This document shows, in pieces, positions 7,883 through 16,604 of a stretch of DNA of 64,000 nucleotides (positions are counted from its first letter, which is position 1; every line of letters begins with the position of its first letter). The position numbers and the translations under genes were made by a program. The notes beneath the pieces are model-generated. The model had not been told where the DNA came from, did not search any database, and was given only the letters and a program-made list of their open reading frames with translations. Where the stretch lies: contig JBMNGO010000001.1 in assembly GCA_050949885.1 (NCBI GenBank), positions 62,001 to 126,000 on the forward strand. The letters run 5' to 3'. The stretch comes from JBMNGO01 sp050949885. Its GTDB lineage: Bacteria > Bacillota > Syntrophomonadia > Syntrophomonadales > Syntrophomonadaceae.

Positions 7883-9652
7883 TCACACTCCGTATACCGG
7901 TATAGCATTTGGCCCACCAACAACTTCCAAAGTAGAAAGATTTATTATTTTTCTGGCTTTTTTAAGCACAGGATCGTAAACGAATAACAAAGCGACTGGA
8001 GTTTCTTGTTTTCTTAGTTTTATGGGATCAAATTGAAAAAAGTCTAAATGCAGCAGTCTCCTTATTTGCCGGGGAGCCCGGCCAGAGAATTCCGGAAGCC
8101 AATCTGTTATGAACTGTTGATCCTTAATTTTAGCATATAATAAATCACTCCCTGGTGCTGCATAATTCCTGAAACCAGGGGGAAGATTGGAAGTTTGATT
8201 GTTTATCAAAAAATCAAATTTTAGAATATCAGTTAATTCTTCGGAAATTTTTGCGAAATTCCCTCTAACAAAAGAAAGTAAGTAATCATATTCATTTTCC
8301 TTTTTGTGGCCTACACCGAATAAGGCCCTTTCTTCCCAGAAACCGGCAAAAGCTTGAAAAAAGGAGAAGGCATCACCTTTTAATTGATTTTTTATTAGGA
8401 AAGCCAGAGTGTTTTTCATGCCTCCGGAATTATAGTAGCGCTCAACTAAATCCTCAATATGAGCCAGTTTAACCAATTGCTCGTAGGTAATGTATTTGTT
8501 TGATAATACTTGATAAGGCGGCCGGCTTTGCCATAGGTAACCGTGTTGGGCCGCCTCTCTGGACAGAGGCGAGCCCTTTAAGATTTTCAAAAACCCCAGC
8601 TGAATAACATGAGGCTGAAGATTATATACATCATTAAAGGAAACAGCAAAATCAGCGTATGCTTCGAAGGGTAATCCGGCAATAAGGTCCAAATGTAAAT
8701 GAATATTATTAAAACTGGAAAGCTTCTTGATGTTTTCTTGCAACCGCTGCCAATGGCTCCTGCGGTTAACAGCTCTCAAGGCCTCCCCAAGAGTTGACTG
8801 TACTCCTATTTCGAATTCAAAAACACCGGGCGGAACCGTCCGTAAAAAACTCATCATTTCATCCGATAAGAGATCAGCACAGATTTCAAAGTGAAATCGG
8901 GTAGATGAATCCTGCTCAAGAAGGTATTTCATTATTTCCATGGCCCGGGGTTCATGGCAATTAAAAGTGCGATCCACAAATTTGATTTTCCTGGGCTTCT
9001 TACTTATCAACCAGGAAAGGTCTTTTTTCACCCTGTCTAACGAAAAGAAACGGATGGGCGAAGATATTGCTGAAAGGCAGTAAGTACAATTAAACGGGCA
9101 TCCCCTGGAAGTTTCATAATATATAACCTGGTCGTTGCTTGGCATATTATCCTCCCCGTAAGGGGCCTGGATATCATCCAGGTTTATTACCACTTCTTGG
9201 TCCGGATTTTCCCGCACCTTGGCTTTCTGGCGATAAGTTATACCCTTCACATTAGCCAGGTCCTGTTTATAATATAAGCATCTCAACAGGTTTGATAAGG
9301 TAATTTCTCCTTCTCCCCTGACAATAATATCAACAAAGGTATTTTCTTTAAGAAATGGTTCAGCATCAAAAGAGATTTCAGGCCCCCCAAAAACAATAAT
9401 GGTTTGGGGTCTCACCTGTTTAAAATCCCGGGCTAGTTGTCTGATCTCTTCAATATTCCAAATATAGCAGGAAAAGCATAATACATCCGGATTAAAGAAA
9501 TACACTTCCTCCATAACATGGTTCAGATTATCGTTGATGGAAAATTCCTTGGTTTCGATGGCCCAAGGTCCCTGGCAATTTCTTTTAAGATAATACAAAG
9601 CCAGACATGAGTGAATATACTTTGCATTTAAGGTTGTCAAAAGTACTTTCAA
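7883..9652 (-). CDS. B12-binding radical SAM protein, DUF4080 family
   Basis: A 589-residue radical S-adenosylmethionine enzyme with an N-terminal cobalamin-binding-like domain (residues 1-130: VLLTTLNAKYIHSCLAL, FSCYIWNIEE, FGGPEISFDAEPFL) and a radical SAM core with the cluster motif CPFNCTYC. A C-terminal DUF4080 domain follows. Substrates of the family are unknown. The TTG at 9652 is chosen over the ATG at 9676 because AGAGG lies about 8 bases upstream and family members conventionally begin M-K-(V/I)-L-L-T-T-L-N-A-K-Y-I-H. It follows murB by 33 bases and is probably co-transcribed with it. Confidence 0.82.
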   Translation of the reverse strand: MKVLLTTLNAKYIHSCLALYYLKRNCQGPWAIETKEFSINDNLNHVMEEVYFFNPDVLCFSCYIWNIEEIRQLARDFKQVRPQTIIVFGGPEISFDAEPFLKENTFVDIIVRGEGEITLSNLLRCLYYKQDLANVKGITYRQKAKVRENPDQEVVINLDDIQAPYGEDNMPSNDQVIYYETSRGCPFNCTYCLSAISSPIRFFSLDRVKKDLSWLISKKPRKIKFVDRTFNCHEPRAMEIMKYLLEQDSSTRFHFEICADLLSDEMMSFLRTVPPGVFEFEIGVQSTLGEALRAVNRRSHWQRLQENIKKLSSFNNIHLHLDLIAGLPFEAYADFAVSFNDVYNLQPHVIQLGFLKILKGSPLSREAAQHGYLWQSRPPYQVLSNKYITYEQLVKLAHIEDLVERYYNSGGMKNTLAFLIKNQLKGDAFSFFQAFAGFWEERALFGVGHKKENEYDYLLSFVRGNFAKISEELTDILKFDFLINNQTSNLPPGFRNYAAPGSDLLYAKIKDQQFITDWLPEFSGRAPRQIRRLLHLDFFQFDPIKLRKQETPVALLFVYDPVLKKARKIINLSTLEVVGGPNAIPVYGV

Positions 9653-9685
9653 TACCGATACCTCTGCCAATAGCATTATATATGG

Positions 9686-10585
9686 CTAATTTTCCCCGAT
9701 AATTCTTATCTCAGGTTCAATTTCAATATTATATAGCTCTCTGGTTTTTTCCTGCACAAATTTTATCAAGTTTATAACATCAGCAGCCGTAGCATTTCCC
9801 GTATTTACTATAAAACCGGCGTGTTTTTCAGAAATCCTGGCCCCTCCGATCTGATAACCTTTTAGCCCCATTTTTTCAATCAGAGGTCCCACATAATAAC
9901 CGGGGGGTCTTTTAAAGGTGCTTCCGGCACTTGGTAAATCCAGGGGCTGTTTCTCCCGTCTTTGCTTAGCCAGTTCTCTCATCTGGGCCTGAATCTCCTC
10001 TTTATCCCCTTCTGTCAGGGTTAATTCGGCAGATATTATAATTTCCTGAGATTTCTGGAACCGGCTTTTCCTATACTCCAATTCCAGTTCATCTTTAATA
10101 TAACTGCGTATTTCTCCCTGGGGACTCATTACAGTGACCCTGGATACAATATCCTTCATTTCGCTGCCATAAGCACCGGCGTTCATAAAAATGGCTCCAC
10201 CAAGGCTCCCAGGAATGCCTTCGGCAAATTCCAGTCCCGACAAAGAAGCTGCACTTGCTTTTCTGGATAATTCCGATAAGCGGATTCCGGCCTGGGCGTG
10301 GATTTTGGCTCCCGATATTTTTACCTCCTTAAAACTATTCCCTATTTTAATGGCAATTCCTCTAAAACCTTTATCGGTAACCAAAAGATTGCTGCCCAGT
10401 CCAAACACAAAATAAGGAAGCCGGTTACTCACGCATATTTGTATTACTTCTTTTAACATATCAACACTTTCAGGCAAAACCATTACATCCGCCGGACCGC
10501 CAATTTTAAAACTGGTATGGTTTTTCATGGGCTCCATAATTCTAACCGATCCTGAGGGAAGATAATCAAAAAAATCCTGATACAT
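9686..10585 (-). CDS. murB: UDP-N-acetylenolpyruvoylglucosamine reductase (MurB)
   Basis: FAD-dependent reduction of UDP-GlcNAc-enolpyruvate to UDP-MurNAc in peptidoglycan synthesis. Motifs: NHTSFKIGGPADV at the FAD-binding start, GLGSNLLV, GLEFAEGIPGSLGGAIFMNAG, the catalytic-Ser region PSAGSTFKRP, and KHAGFIVNTGNATAADV at the C-terminus. It has the short type II architecture common in Firmicutes (299 residues). The ATG at 10585 is chosen over the TTG at 10591 because GAGGATT lies 5-6 bases before it. It is the first gene of a minus-strand unit leading into the DUF4080 protein, divergent from the glcD-like gene. Confidence 0.95.
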   Translation of the reverse strand: MYQDFFDYLPSGSVRIMEPMKNHTSFKIGGPADVMVLPESVDMLKEVIQICVSNRLPYFVFGLGSNLLVTDKGFRGIAIKIGNSFKEVKISGAKIHAQAGIRLSELSRKASAASLSGLEFAEGIPGSLGGAIFMNAGAYGSEMKDIVSRVTVMSPQGEIRSYIKDELELEYRKSRFQKSQEIIISAELTLTEGDKEEIQAQMRELAKQRREKQPLDLPSAGSTFKRPPGYYVGPLIEKMGLKGYQIGGARISEKHAGFIVNTGNATAADVINLIKFVQEKTRELYNIEIEPEIRIIGEN

Positions 10586-10738
10586 AGCCAATCCTCATTT
10601 AATTAAATACTCACGGTTTTCTATGTTTGTATTAGAATTATACGTGAATTATCCAGTATTTAAAACCTTCTGGCTTCTTTTTCCCCTTTCTTTACGAACT
10701 GCCCTGGAGAAAAGATACACCTCTGATAATCTATCTTG

Positions 10739-10747
10739 TGGTATAAT
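10739..10747 (+). promoter_or_regulatory. extended -10 promoter of the glcD/glcF operon
   Basis: TGGTATAAT is a perfect extended -10 element (TGn plus TATAAT), about 50 bases before the glcD-like start. No good -35 hexamer sits 17 bases upstream, which fits an extended -10 promoter. Confidence 0.5.
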
Positions 10748-10795
10748 ATCTAGGACTTAATACGGCCAAATTCTTCTTCGGGAAGGAGAGATTAT

Positions 10796-12196
10796 GTGGA
10801 TAGACAACAAATACAGAAAGCACTTATTGATATTCTGGGTAAGGAAAAAGTATTAGTATCTGACCTAGACTTAATGTACTATTCTTATGACAGTTCTTTT
10901 CTTACCAAATTGGAACCCAAAATACCCGATGCCGTCGTGTTTCCTCAAGCAACCGAAGATGTCCAACAAGTAGTAAAATTTTGTTTTGATAATTCCGTCA
11001 AGATTATTCCCCGGGGCGCCGGAACCGGGGAAACCGGAGGATGTATTGCAGTTGAAGGCGGCGTTGTCTTAGATCTTTCCCGCTGGAAAGATATCGTGGA
11101 AATTGATTACCCAAACATGCAGGTAATTGTACGTCCGGGAATTGTACATGCTGAATTAAATGAAACACTGGCCAAATATAATCTATTTTTCCCGCCCGAC
11201 CCCGGAAGCAGCAAAATGTGTACAGTGGGAGGAATGGTGGCCAACAATGCTTCGGGTTTAAGGGCAGTAAAATACTGGACTACCGAACCATACGTCCTCG
11301 GTTTGGAAGTAGTTATGCCTAATGGAGATGTGATAGTAACCGGGGGTCTTAAATCAAAAGCCATTAAAAATGTATCAGGAATTAATCTAACGAAATTAAT
11401 GGTAGGATCGGAAGGTACCCTGGGTATTATTACAAAAATCAGGCTGCGGTGTTTTCCCAAACCTCGTGCCCGAGGTATAGCCATGGCAGTTTTCGATCAT
11501 CTTGATGATGCACCCCAAGTAGTCCTAGAAGTCTACCAAGCTGGCATTCTTCCTTCGGGAATCGAAATTTTAGACAGTACGGCCATAAAAGCTGTTAATG
11601 ATTATAAGCCGGAAATTAACCTGCCTGACGCGGAAGCCATTCTGTTGTTTGAAGTAGATGGCAATCCTCCCAGTGTTGAATATGAAGGCCAGGTTATCCA
11701 GGAAATAGCCGGCAAGAAGGCCCGCATGGTGGTGTGGTCCACCGATCCCCAACGCATGGCTCAGCTCTGGGAAGGAAGAAGCGTCACAGCCACAGCCGCT
11801 GCCCGGGTAAGGCCTGACGGTACCCGAGTGTTTGCAGGTGAAGACATCAGTGTTCCTATCTCCAAAGTCGCTGATACCCTGCGCGGCATAAGGGAACTGG
11901 GTGCCAAATACGGTATTCAGGTTGTCAATTATGGACATATTGGAGACGGCAACGTTCACACAGCACCTGTTATCAATCCCGAAATTCCCGAAGAAGTTGA
12001 ACGAGTAAAAAAACTGGTTGATGAAATTCACCTTCTGGCCATTGCCATGGAAGGCACCACAACTGGTGAACATGGGGTGGGCGCCTCCAGAAGAATGTAC
12101 GCTGAAAAAGAACATGGCTTGGCAGTAGAATACATGAAAAAAATAAAGAAAGCAGTAGATCCCAAAGGAATCATGAATCCCGGAAAAGTATTTTAA
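10796..12196 (+). CDS. glcD: FAD-binding oxidase, GlcD/D-lactate dehydrogenase type
   Basis: The flavoprotein subunit of a 2-hydroxyacid (glycolate, D-lactate or similar) dehydrogenase; 466 residues. The PCMH-type FAD domain shows IIPRGAGTGETGGCI, PGSSKMCTVGGMVANNASG and GSEGTLGIITKIRLR; the C-terminal FAD-oxidase domain shows NYGHIGDGNVH and a final GEHGVGASRR...MNPGKVF. The GTG start at 10796 follows GGAAGGAGAG; the ATG two bases earlier is out of frame. It is followed 34 bases later by the iron-sulfur subunit. In an anaerobe electrons more likely pass to an electron-transfer flavoprotein or menaquinone than to oxygen. The family is certain; the substrate is not. Confidence 0.88.
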   Translation: MDRQQIQKALIDILGKEKVLVSDLDLMYYSYDSSFLTKLEPKIPDAVVFPQATEDVQQVVKFCFDNSVKIIPRGAGTGETGGCIAVEGGVVLDLSRWKDIVEIDYPNMQVIVRPGIVHAELNETLAKYNLFFPPDPGSSKMCTVGGMVANNASGLRAVKYWTTEPYVLGLEVVMPNGDVIVTGGLKSKAIKNVSGINLTKLMVGSEGTLGIITKIRLRCFPKPRARGIAMAVFDHLDDAPQVVLEVYQAGILPSGIEILDSTAIKAVNDYKPEINLPDAEAILLFEVDGNPPSVEYEGQVIQEIAGKKARMVVWSTDPQRMAQLWEGRSVTATAAARVRPDGTRVFAGEDISVPISKVADTLRGIRELGAKYGIQVVNYGHIGDGNVHTAPVINPEIPEEVERVKKLVDEIHLLAIAMEGTTTGEHGVGASRRMYAEKEHGLAVEYMKKIKKAVDPKGIMNPGKVF

Positions 12197-12230
12197 GCAT
12201 ATAAAAACACGGATACAAAGAGGGTTAGGT

Positions 12231-13511
12231 ATGGAATTTAAAGATTTGCCGGTTGTGAAAGATCAGATAATGAAATGTGTACGCTGTGGTAAATGCCGAA
12301 GCGTTTGTCCCGTATTTAAAGAAGTACAGAACGAGACGGCTGCGCCCCGGGGCCATGTTTTTATGGTACAGATGCTGAGGGACGGCGTAGTTGAGCCTGA
12401 TCAGGCGGTCTATGATAAACTATCAGCCTGTCTCCTATGTGAAACCTGCACTGTTGATTGCCCTTCGGGCATAGATGTTCACGAACTTAATGCTGCAGCT
12501 AGATCTTTTGTTTATGCGAATAATCCTCAAGTTATGAAAGACTTGGTTTTGGGAACCGTTTGGGCGATTCCTCCTCTGTTACGTTTTTCGGCCGGTTTGA
12601 TGGGCAAAGCCCAAAAACTGGGTTTGCTGAATGTGGCCAGGGATATGGGACTTACCCGGCTTCTACCCGGTGACCTTAAGAAAGCCGAAAAAATATATTC
12701 CGAAATACCCTCAAAAACAGCTCGCAGCCAGATTACAGAGCTTAATCCTAGCCGTGGAGAAAAAAAATATACTGTGGGTTATTTCCTGGGTTGTGGTACC
12801 GACTTATTTAATCCCCAAGTAGCTTTAGCTACTATAAAGGTCTTGACGGCCAGTGGCTGTGAGGTGATTGTGCCACAGCAGAGCAGATGTTGCGGAATGC
12901 CCCAGATAGCCAACGGAAAACTGGACACGGCCAGACAACTGGCTGCCTTTAATGTTAGAGTATTTGAGCAATATAAATGTGATTATATTATTTCCGATTG
13001 TGCTTCCTGTTCTTCGGCTCTTGCAGCGAAAAATATGGAGTTTTTGTTCCAGGGAACTTCTTTTCTAAAAACTGCTCTGGAATTTTCGGCTAAGGTTATG
13101 GATTTAACCAAATTCCTGGCTGATGTTCTGGAAATGAAGTTTGGTTTTGATGATTCCAAACAAACCCAGGAACCAATCAAGATTACTTATCATGATCCCT
13201 GCCATTTGGCCAATGCTCAGAAAATAAAAAAACAACCCCGCGATATTATAAACAGTATTCCTGGTGTGAAATTAATTGAAATGAAGAATGCTAATAGCTG
13301 CTGCGGAGGATCTGGTACTTACAGCATGACCCATTATGATCTGTCCATGCAAATCCTGGACAAAAAAATGGAATCCATTAGGGACACTGGAGCAGATATA
13401 ATTGCTACCTCTTGCCCCAGCTGCACCATCCAGTTAAAACATGGCGTAAAACGCCATGGATTGCCTTGCCAGGTAGTCCATCCGGTAGAATTGTTAAGTA
13501 GGTACTGTTAA
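12231..13511 (+). CDS. glcF: iron-sulfur subunit of 2-hydroxyacid dehydrogenase, GlcF/CCG-domain type
   Basis: The electron-transfer partner of the preceding flavoprotein; 426 residues. Two ferredoxin-type 4Fe-4S motifs lie at the N-terminus (C16-x2-C19-x2-C22-x3-C26-P as CVRCGKCRSVCP, then CLLCETCTVDCP). Two cysteine-rich CCG domains follow (SRCCGMP in the first, NSCCGGSGTY in the second), a fold that binds an additional cluster in heterodisulfide reductase and GlcF relatives. It is spaced 34 bases from glcD with GAGGG before the ATG, so one operon. A terminator hairpin follows at 13526-13580. Confidence 0.88.
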   Translation: MEFKDLPVVKDQIMKCVRCGKCRSVCPVFKEVQNETAAPRGHVFMVQMLRDGVVEPDQAVYDKLSACLLCETCTVDCPSGIDVHELNAAARSFVYANNPQVMKDLVLGTVWAIPPLLRFSAGLMGKAQKLGLLNVARDMGLTRLLPGDLKKAEKIYSEIPSKTARSQITELNPSRGEKKYTVGYFLGCGTDLFNPQVALATIKVLTASGCEVIVPQQSRCCGMPQIANGKLDTARQLAAFNVRVFEQYKCDYIISDCASCSSALAAKNMEFLFQGTSFLKTALEFSAKVMDLTKFLADVLEMKFGFDDSKQTQEPIKITYHDPCHLANAQKIKKQPRDIINSIPGVKLIEMKNANSCCGGSGTYSMTHYDLSMQILDKKMESIRDTGADIIATSCPSCTIQLKHGVKRHGLPCQVVHPVELLSRYC

Positions 13512-13525
13512 TAATAAGACATACC

Positions 13526-13580
13526 AAGGGATGGTTTGTTAGTGAATCCAGGCTAGCCGGTTGCTGACAAATCATCCCTT
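13526..13580 (+). terminator. terminator after the glcD/glcF operon
   Basis: A 14-bp stem with one G.U pair (AAGGGATGGTTTGT with ACAAATCATCCCTT) encloses a 27-base loop. The tail is only moderately U-rich. It separates the operon from the promoter of the next gene. Confidence 0.6.
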
Positions 13581-13589
13581 TGCTGTTAT

Positions 13590-13618
13590 TTGAAAAACCG
13601 GTCCACAATTAGTATAAT
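13590..13618 (+). promoter_or_regulatory. sigma-A promoter of the ttcA-like gene
   Basis: TTGAAA (13590-13595) and a consensus TATAAT (13613-13618) with a 17-base spacer, 27 bases before the ATG of the TtcA-like gene. It begins just after the preceding terminator. Confidence 0.75.
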
Positions 13619-13644
13619 TACGCCAAACTCTTTTAGGTGGAGAA

Positions 13645-14367
13645 ATGAAGCGACAAGAAAAAGCCATTTATGAAAGAATCCGTGATGCCAGTCTAAAATA
13701 TCGGCTAATTGAAGAGGACGATAGAATTGCCGTTGGCATGTCTGGAGGCAAAGACAGCCTGGCCTTGCTGTACTTTTTAAACCTGATGAAAAGCCGGGTT
13801 CCCTTTTCTTTTGAACTGGTTCCAATTAATATTGATTTGGGGTTCAAAAACGATATTACCTGTCTTCAGCAATACTGTTTACTCTTAGGTTATTCCCTTC
13901 ATGTGGAATCAACTGATATCGGAAAAATTGCCTTTAGTAGTAATCGCAAGGACTCCAGCCCCTGTGCCCTATGCGCCCATTTACGCCGGGGAGCTCTGAA
14001 CCGAACCGCCAAAAACCTGGGGTGTAACAAGACCGCCCTGGGACATCACATGAATGATGTGGTTAACACCCTTTTTATGTGCATGATTTATGAGAGGCGC
14101 TTCAATGTCTTTAAACCCCGCACCTATCTCAGCAGAATGGATATTACCGTTATAAGACCGCTAGTCTATGTGGAAGAAAGCAGAATAAATGATTTTGTAT
14201 CTTCTGAGGGAATAAAGCCGGTGGTAAACAATTGCCCCGCTTGTGGAAAAACCAAGAGAAAGGAAATAGACCTTTTGGTTAATTCCCTAGAAAAACTCCA
14301 TCCTGGAATCCGCCAGGACTTTTTAGCAGCTATTGAAAATGTCAATTATGAATGTTTCTGGCAATAG
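13645..14367 (+). CDS. TtcA-like PP-loop ATPase, probable tRNA thiolation enzyme
   Basis: A 240-residue adenylating PP-loop enzyme. SGGKDS at residues 33-38 is the pyrophosphatase loop, followed by VPINIDLGF. The two cysteines C107-x2-C110 (SPCALCAHLRRGAL) match the TtcA cluster/thiolation motif, ALGHHMNDVVNTLFM matches the family HHxDD-like helix, and a C-terminal CPACGKTKRKE supplies further cysteines. TtcA makes 2-thiocytidine at tRNA position 32. The Firmicute members are less well studied, so the exact modified base is inferred. Its promoter is at 13590-13618 and GGTGGAG precedes the ATG. lexA follows with its own promoter. Confidence 0.8.
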   Translation: MKRQEKAIYERIRDASLKYRLIEEDDRIAVGMSGGKDSLALLYFLNLMKSRVPFSFELVPINIDLGFKNDITCLQQYCLLLGYSLHVESTDIGKIAFSSNRKDSSPCALCAHLRRGALNRTAKNLGCNKTALGHHMNDVVNTLFMCMIYERRFNVFKPRTYLSRMDITVIRPLVYVEESRINDFVSSEGIKPVVNNCPACGKTKRKEIDLLVNSLEKLHPGIRQDFLAAIENVNYECFWQ

Positions 14368-14374
14368 CCCTTCT

Positions 14375-14388
14375 CGAACGATTGTTTT
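14375..14388 (+). promoter_or_regulatory. putative LexA operator (SOS box) of lexA
   Basis: CGAACGATTGTTTT matches the Gram-positive SOS consensus CGAAC-N4-GTTYC in the CGAAC and GTT half-sites and fails only near the right end. It overlaps the -35 region of the lexA promoter, where LexA binding would block transcription, as expected for autoregulation. Confidence 0.65.
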
Positions 14389-14411
14389 TTAGGAAAATTA
14401 CATGCTATAAT
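14382..14411 (+). promoter_or_regulatory. lexA promoter
   Basis: TTGTTT (14382-14387) and a consensus TATAAT (14406-14411), spacer 18 bases, about 33 bases before the lexA GTG. The -35 box lies inside the putative SOS box. Confidence 0.7.
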
Positions 14412-14444
14412 TTTCTAAAAGAATCGCTGAAGGAGGTAGGTCCG

Positions 14445-15068
14445 GTGAGTGATAAAAACACCCTGAGCCCGAGGGAAAATGAAATATTACAATTTATCAA
14501 AGACAAAATCAGAAATTATGGTTACCCTCCTTCAATTCGAGAAATTGGCAAGGCAGTTGGGTTAAAGTCCAGTTCTACTGTTCACTCCTATATTGTGCAA
14601 CTTGAGGAAAAGGGATTTCTAAGAAGAGACCCAACTACGCCCAGAGCCTTAATACCCCTGGAAGAGAATGACCTGAGGGAAAACCCCGAATCAATAGCAC
14701 TGCCTGTGGTTGGTCATGTAGCCGCAGGTACACCTATTCTAGCTGAACAGAATATTGAGGATTACCTGCCGGTTCCTGCCCAATTTATTGGCGAAGGAAC
14801 TCATTTTATTCTCCAGGTTAGAGGTGACAGTATGGTTGAAGCAGGAATCCTAGACGGAGATTTTCTGATAGTCAGGCAGCAGCCGCAGGCTGCCAATGGA
14901 GAAATTGCAGTTGTGTTGGTAGGAGAGGAAGAAGCAACAGTTAAGCGGTTTTATCGAAGAGAAGACCATGTTGAACTTCGGCCGGAAAACAGCTCCATGC
15001 AGCCTATGAAAGTTCGGAATGCACAAGTGGTAGGAGTAGTATTAGGACTCTTCAGAACCTTACAGTAA
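14445..15068 (+). CDS. lexA: LexA repressor
   Basis: SOS-response repressor, 207 residues. The winged-helix DNA-binding domain (residues 1-72) contains YGYPPSIREIGKAVGLKSSS; the C-terminal S24 domain has the self-cleavage bond Ala94-Gly95 (HVAAGTP), catalytic Ser129 (GDSM) and catalytic Lys167 (EEATVKRFY). All residues needed for RecA-stimulated autocleavage are present. The GTG at 14445 is chosen because AAGGAGGTAGG stands 5-8 bases before it and the length then matches LexA exactly; the frame is open further upstream without homology. It is autoregulated through the box at 14375-14388 and ends at a strong hairpin. Confidence 0.97.
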   Translation: MSDKNTLSPRENEILQFIKDKIRNYGYPPSIREIGKAVGLKSSSTVHSYIVQLEEKGFLRRDPTTPRALIPLEENDLRENPESIALPVVGHVAAGTPILAEQNIEDYLPVPAQFIGEGTHFILQVRGDSMVEAGILDGDFLIVRQQPQAANGEIAVVLVGEEEATVKRFYRREDHVELRPENSSMQPMKVRNAQVVGVVLGLFRTLQ

Positions 15069-15116
15069 AGAAAGGCCCTGATTTGAAGGTTCGTCTTAGG
15101 GATTTTAAATCCCCCA

Positions 15117-15165
15117 AAAAAATCGGCATAGTCTGGTTTTACTACCCGCTAGGCCGATTTTTCTT
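15117..15165 (+). terminator. terminator after lexA
   Basis: A 10-bp stem AAAAATCGGC with GCCGATTTTT encloses a 25-base loop and continues into TTTCTTG. It lies about 50 bases after the lexA stop. Confidence 0.7.
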
Positions 15166-15280
15166 GTTGGTGAGCCGATGTAGAAACTAGTGGGTCAAAC
15201 TCGCCAATGCCATTATAAACGATGTTGATACGTTGCACTCGTATGCCGTCGATGCGCTCTGCCTTGTAAACATAAATCTT
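15149..15280 (-). pseudogene. relic of the C-terminal end of a large serine recombinase
   Basis: On the minus strand, reading from 15280, the frame gives KIYVYKAERIDG followed by RVQRINIVYNGIGEF and a stop at 15149. This is the typical final segment of large serine recombinases (DUF4368-type tail, K/R-I-D-G-K-R-x-Q-x-I-x-I-x-Y-N-F-I-G-E). An in-frame TGA lies immediately before it, and the upstream bases carry only weak recombinase-like text in another frame. No catalytic domain is present, so this is a decayed mobile-element remnant. It shares its last bases with the lexA terminator. The homology call is by eye from about 28 residues. Confidence 0.6.
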
Positions 15281-15413
15281 TCAAGAATTGCTTCCTTGAC
15301 GGCCTTTGCAAGATTACCTCTCCCAGTAGGAAAGGTGTACCAACCAATATCAAAAAACGATTGAATGTCAACTCCATAATATATGAATCTGTTGCCCCAG
15401 TCAGCACATGAGC

Positions 15414-16319
15414 TTAGAAATCTATATCATTCCATTTCCACGAAGCAACAAAATCTTTGAATTTTTCTTCAATCGGAGAAAGACATCGGTTATTACAGTA
15501 AACCAGGCTGAATTTTCTGTTAAGATCCAAATCCTCAATTCCGTATTTTTTCAGTTTCCCCGAGGCAACTTCATCCCTTACAGCAACATCGGATACAAAA
15601 CTAATACCAATATTCAGTTCCACCAATTTTTTTATCGCTTCCAAGCTTTCGTTAATTGTCTGGGAGCGAAAAATGCTCATATCTAATTTCTTTTTTCTTA
15701 AAGCCCTTTCAATGAGAAGCCTGGTGCCCGAACCCTCTTCCCTAAGCACAATGTCTTCTCCCATCAAACTCTTAATACTGACGAATTCTGTAGTAAAATT
15801 TTTTTCAGGAGAAGTGATGAGTACTAGTCTGTCATCATAAAAATCAATGTATTCAAGGTTTTCAGAAGAATACTTGGCACCAATGAATCCAAAATTGATC
15901 CTGCCGGAAAGAACCTCCTCTGCTACTTCCCTGGAGTCTTTATGACGAATGGAAAAAAGAACTTTCGGATAAGCTTCCTTAAATGCCTTTACAATATATG
16001 GAAGAAGATATTGCTCTGGTATTGTGCTAGCACATATTTCCAGCATTCCTTCGATATTCTCTTTATACTCACTAAGAGAGTATTCAGCTTGGGCACAAAT
16101 ATTGGTTATTTCCACCGCATAGCGGTAATAGATTTTCCCTGCTTCCGTTAAAGCAATGTTCTTGCTCTTTCTATCGATCAATATAATCCCAAGTTCTTTT
16201 TCCAGCTTTTGGATATTACTTGAAACGGCCGGCTGAGACATAAATAACATATCTGCTGCTTTGGAAAAACTCTTTTTTTGAGCGACAGCAATAAAGCACT
16301 CCACCTGTTTGAAATCCAT
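15414..16319 (-). CDS. LysR family transcriptional regulator
   Basis: A 301-residue LysR-type regulator: N-terminal winged HTH (residues 1-62: DFKQVECFIAVAQKKSFSKA, SQPAVSSNIQKLEKELG) and a periplasmic-binding-protein-like effector domain with LEICASTIPEQYLLP at its start. The ATG at 16319 is used because GAGGGAGA lies 5-6 bases before it; the in-frame TTG at 16334 would place the start upstream of that site. It is divergent from the yedE-tusA operon across 285 bases, the classical LysR arrangement, so it probably senses a sulfur or selenium species and controls that pair. The ligand is an inference. Confidence 0.88.
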   Translation of the reverse strand: MDFKQVECFIAVAQKKSFSKAADMLFMSQPAVSSNIQKLEKELGIILIDRKSKNIALTEAGKIYYRYAVEITNICAQAEYSLSEYKENIEGMLEICASTIPEQYLLPYIVKAFKEAYPKVLFSIRHKDSREVAEEVLSGRINFGFIGAKYSSENLEYIDFYDDRLVLITSPEKNFTTEFVSIKSLMGEDIVLREEGSGTRLLIERALRKKKLDMSIFRSQTINESLEAIKKLVELNIGISFVSDVAVRDEVASGKLKKYGIEDLDLNRKFSLVYCNNRCLSPIEEKFKDFVASWKWNDIDF

Positions 16320-16604
16320 TTTATTCTCCCTCAACTTATGTTAATAATGCGAACCAATTATAACTATTTATCCTCTCAAGCATTTCTTAAACATTTGTTT
16401 GCTTCCTTAGGTTGATCGCTAATTATGTAAATATGTAGCAGTCTTTTTGATATAAAAAAGCCCCCAACAAAAGATTCTATTCCCTATTTTAATACTGGAA
16501 GTCTTGTGCATAAATTATTTCTATTTCCATTTTCAAATGCTATAACAATATAATTTAAATAACCTAATGTTATACAAAATATTATAATTGGGAATAAGGG
16601 GTGT

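Noticed and set aside
15213..15407. 64-residue minus-strand ORF after lexA
   Set aside because: It lies in a different frame from the recombinase-like text and gives no recognisable protein; treated as a by-product of the decayed recombinase.
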